The notes beneath the pieces are model-generated. The model made no database searches. It was not told the origin of the DNA and saw only the letters and a list, made by a program, of their open reading frames with translations. Shown here piece after piece: positions 61,858 through 64,000 of a DNA stretch of 64,000 nucleotides (its first letter is position 1; each line of letters begins with the position of its first letter). A program made the position numbers and the translations under genes. Source of the stretch: Setophaga petechia (lineage: Eukaryota; Chordata; Aves; Passeriformes; Parulidae); NCBI GenBank assembly GCA_024362935.1, contig JANCRA010000005.1, forward strand, positions 21,715,235 through 21,779,234, read 5' to 3'.

Positions 61858-61952
61858 GTAAAAGCCTCATTTGCATAGTCGAGCTATAGACACGGCTTAA
61901 CTGAGTACTCCTCTGAAATTCTCTCCCGTCGCTAATAAGTAAAAGCCTCATT
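61858..61952. repeat. 14-bp exact direct repeat with octamer motif
   Basis: GTAAAAGCCTCATT occurs at 61858-61871 and 61939-61952, 81 bp apart. The first copy runs into a perfect POU octamer ATTTGCAT (61869-61876); the second runs into CATTAAGG. The block continues with ATTAATAA-like cores to 62000. Confidence 0.9.
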
Positions 61953-62227
61953 AAGGTGCTCTGAATCGAGTTTTAATAATGTGTTAATAATCTCTTGCCA
62001 CTGGTTGGAAAAGGAAGGCTTTGAGCCAGCTGGTGGGTTCGGAAGGAGGGAGGGGAGCTCCATCCCGGCACGGGCTGCCCGCGGAGGGGCCGGGCAGGGG
62101 CGATCCCGGGGGACGCGGGACGGAGGCGGCGGCGGCCTTGGGCACCCCGGACCCGCGCAGAGCCGCGGGGAGGACAGGGCGGGCAGTCCTGCCTGCTGTG
62201 GTACCCCCCGCTAGGGCGGAGGGAGAT

Positions 62228-62251
62228 TGATTGATGGATTGATTGATTAAT
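62228..62251 (+). promoter_or_regulatory. Overlapping PBX-HOX-type motifs
   Basis: TGATTGAT (62228, 62240), TGATGGAT (62232) and TGATTAAT (62244) overlap within 24 bp. TGATNNAT is the bipartite PBX-HOX recognition form known from Hoxb1-type autoregulatory elements. The array could also be a small GATT microsatellite. Confidence 0.5.
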
Positions 62252-64000
62252 TTTTTTTAAAAAAGTACTTCAAACCAGAGTCTGTCCCTCACATCATTTT
62301 ATAAAGAAAATAACGAAGATGATGTTGGGTTGTTTTCTCCCCCGTCAGGAGAGTCCTTCTTGGTGAAAGCAGAAATGGGAGTGGGAGAGCCGAGCCTCCC
62401 TCGTCCCTGCGGATGCGCGGGACCCTGCCTGGAGCGGTGCCGCAGGCCCCCGGGACCAGGGGCCGACGCTCATGAGGAAAGATCTCTTAGCTGAAAAGAT
62501 CATCCATGATTCATGATTTATCAGGAATTCAGCTTCGCTCTCTCAGACCCAACAGGCCACACAAGGCCTTCAGAGATTGCTTTTCTACTTGTAATATTGA
62601 CTTCCCTACTGCGTCTCCTTGGCTCGTTACTATTATCATCTGGGTTTAAATTTCTCTTTTTAAACGGTGTAATCTTTCTTCGGTCGTGCAACCTAGAGTA
62701 AAAAAACGGGCATCATTTTCACATCAAAGAAATGTCAGTTCCCTTTATGAATTGCTGCCCCTCGCACCCTCTCTAAAACACTACCCTTGACACCCGAGCA
62801 TGCGGAGCACGGTAGAGATATATTGCTGTAATCACAGCCCTTATAATTGAGTGTTGTGCCGGAGAGCCGCAGCGCAAGGGGCGGAGTGGACACCCGCAGC
62901 AGCCCGCCGGGGCAGGGACACTCGCACCCGGAGCTGCCGGTCCTCCGCGCTTCCACCCGGGCAGGGCCCTGCCATCGCCCGCCGGGTCCGAGGAGCCGCG
63001 CAGGGCCACCCTGAGCGACTGCGGAGAGAAGCCGGGACATCGCTCCCGGCTGCGGCGGCCTCCCTGGGGCTGCCCACGTCCTCCCTCGCCGCTGCCTGTC
63101 CCTCCCGGAGGGCTCTGTTCCTCTGCCCCGCACCGCTGGGGCTCCCCGGCCGGTCCCCAGCAGCTGCGGGCCTGCCGGGCTCCGTCTCACCCGGGTCTCC
63201 GCTCAGACTGAAGCTTTGCAAAGTTTCTCCCGCCACATTCCCGGGGCGTGGGCAGCGCGGTACATCCTGCAGCGCTCCCTGCTCCTTGCCCGCCCCTCCG
63301 CCTCTCTCCGCGTCCCCTCTCGGGTCGGCGGGCCCGGGGCAGAGCCGCGGATGCTGTCCCCTCCCTGGCGGTGGTGTCCCGGGGCTGGCGGGGCTGGGGA
63401 CGGGCTCCCCTCGCCGAGCCGCAGCGCTCGGGTTGGTCACCGAGAGCGGTGAAACCGGTGCCAGAGGAGATCAAGAGAACTGGGAAGGAAACAGTCCTGC
63501 CTGCAAGGGGGGCGAGGCAGCACATAAAGGGGAGCTGCAGTTTCCTGCCCTGTCTCGTACGGAAATCAACACAAATCATTAAAAATATATACACTTTCTT
63601 GTCATGGAAAAGGAGAGTCATATGTGGTTTTGTCATTTGGTGGGGATTAATTAACACGAAATGGCTTCCCCAGATGATGGAGCGAGAAGACCCCTTTCTA
63701 TTCACCCTTGAGCACCATGTCCAAGGCAGGGACTCAGAAGCCGTATCCGTCCCGTGTCCCCGCCTCCCGGGACTCCCCTCCGGGCTGGCACCCGCTACCC
63801 AGGACCCCAGCCCGCTGCCAGGGTACGGCGGCACAGGACCAGCCTCGGGACGGGGATTTTTAAGGGTAACCCCTGCATCCGCAATCCTGCTCCACCAAGG
63901 CCTTGCTGGCGGAGAGGCGGGCGGCGGAGAGGGCCGTAACGGATCCGACAAGTCTAAAATTCCCTGTGTGCCCGGGGAAGGCTCGGGCTGCTCCCCGGCC

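Larger units (their letters stand above)
60951..64000. promoter_or_regulatory. CpG-island cluster with AT-rich regulatory blocks
   Basis: GC/CpG-rich blocks at about 61.06-61.28, 62.04-62.22, 62.37-62.47, 62.86-63.54 and 63.72-64.0 kb alternate with AT-rich blocks. Open frames on both strands in the GC blocks overlap one another and show no homeodomain, zinc finger or other known motif. Intergenic CpG-island clusters of this kind are typical around developmental regulators such as EVX2/HOXD and are Polycomb targets there; that assignment is from synteny, not from the sequence itself. Confidence 0.6.

Noticed and set aside
62735..63951. Open frames of 151-254 aa in the right-hand CpG blocks
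   Set aside because: Overlap on both strands, composition-driven, no homeodomain or EVX2-like alanine/glycine C terminus, no consistent splice structure.
60951..64000. EVX2 3' exon
   Set aside because: No homeobox (WFQNRR-type) or recognisable EVX2 sequence on the minus strand; EVX2 is presumed to lie beyond the right edge.

Overview
This is vertebrate nuclear DNA, most likely avian and probably passerine. The evidence is AT-rich intron and intergenic sequence with CpG-island promoters, CR1 LINE fragments of bird type, a TG...CA endogenous-retrovirus solo LTR with a perfect 6-bp target duplication, and a bird-type ERVL LTR. The only protein-coding gene I can support is LNPK (Lunapark), on the minus strand. 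Ten consecutive coding exons were placed by eye. Every one has AG/GT splice borders and the reading phase closes across all ten (886 nt, about 295 codons). The gene starts in a CpG island near 33.2-34.1 kb. Its initiator Met is in a very short exon at 29.8 kb, and it runs left off the window after the first half of its zinc finger. The remaining exons are not in this window.

Layout. 1-29.8 kb: LNPK coding exons and introns, with one CR1 copy (about 3.6-4.0 kb), a CR1 3' tip (about 12.0 kb) and two perfect 12-bp inverted repeats. 29.8-33.7 kb: first intron. 33.15-34.1 kb: CpG-island promoter with CCAAT, GC-box and YY1-like sites, a three-copy 39-bp tandem repeat and a purine microsatellite. 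34.73-35.28 kb: ERVL-type LTR, minus orientation. 35.3-53.2 kb: AT-rich noncoding DNA with local duplications, a strong imperfect hairpin at 39.7 kb and an enhancer-like block near 51.2 kb. 53.22-53.92 kb: ERVK-like solo LTR. 54.19-54.58 kb: CR1 3' end. 54.6-60.9 kb: noncoding. 60.95-64.0 kb: a cluster of CpG-rich blocks alternating with AT-rich blocks that hold PBX/HOX-type, octamer and TAAT-type motifs, with no recognisable coding exon.

Context. In jawed vertebrates LNPK lies beside EVX2 and the 5' end of the HOXD cluster, and the DNA between them carries digit and neural enhancers shared by HOXD, EVX2 and LNPK. The right 30 kb is therefore most likely this LNPK-EVX2 regulatory interval, with the 61-64 kb CpG blocks approaching EVX2. 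That is inference from synteny: no EVX2 homeobox or C-terminal coding sequence is visible. The many GC-rich open frames in both CpG islands look like composition artefacts.
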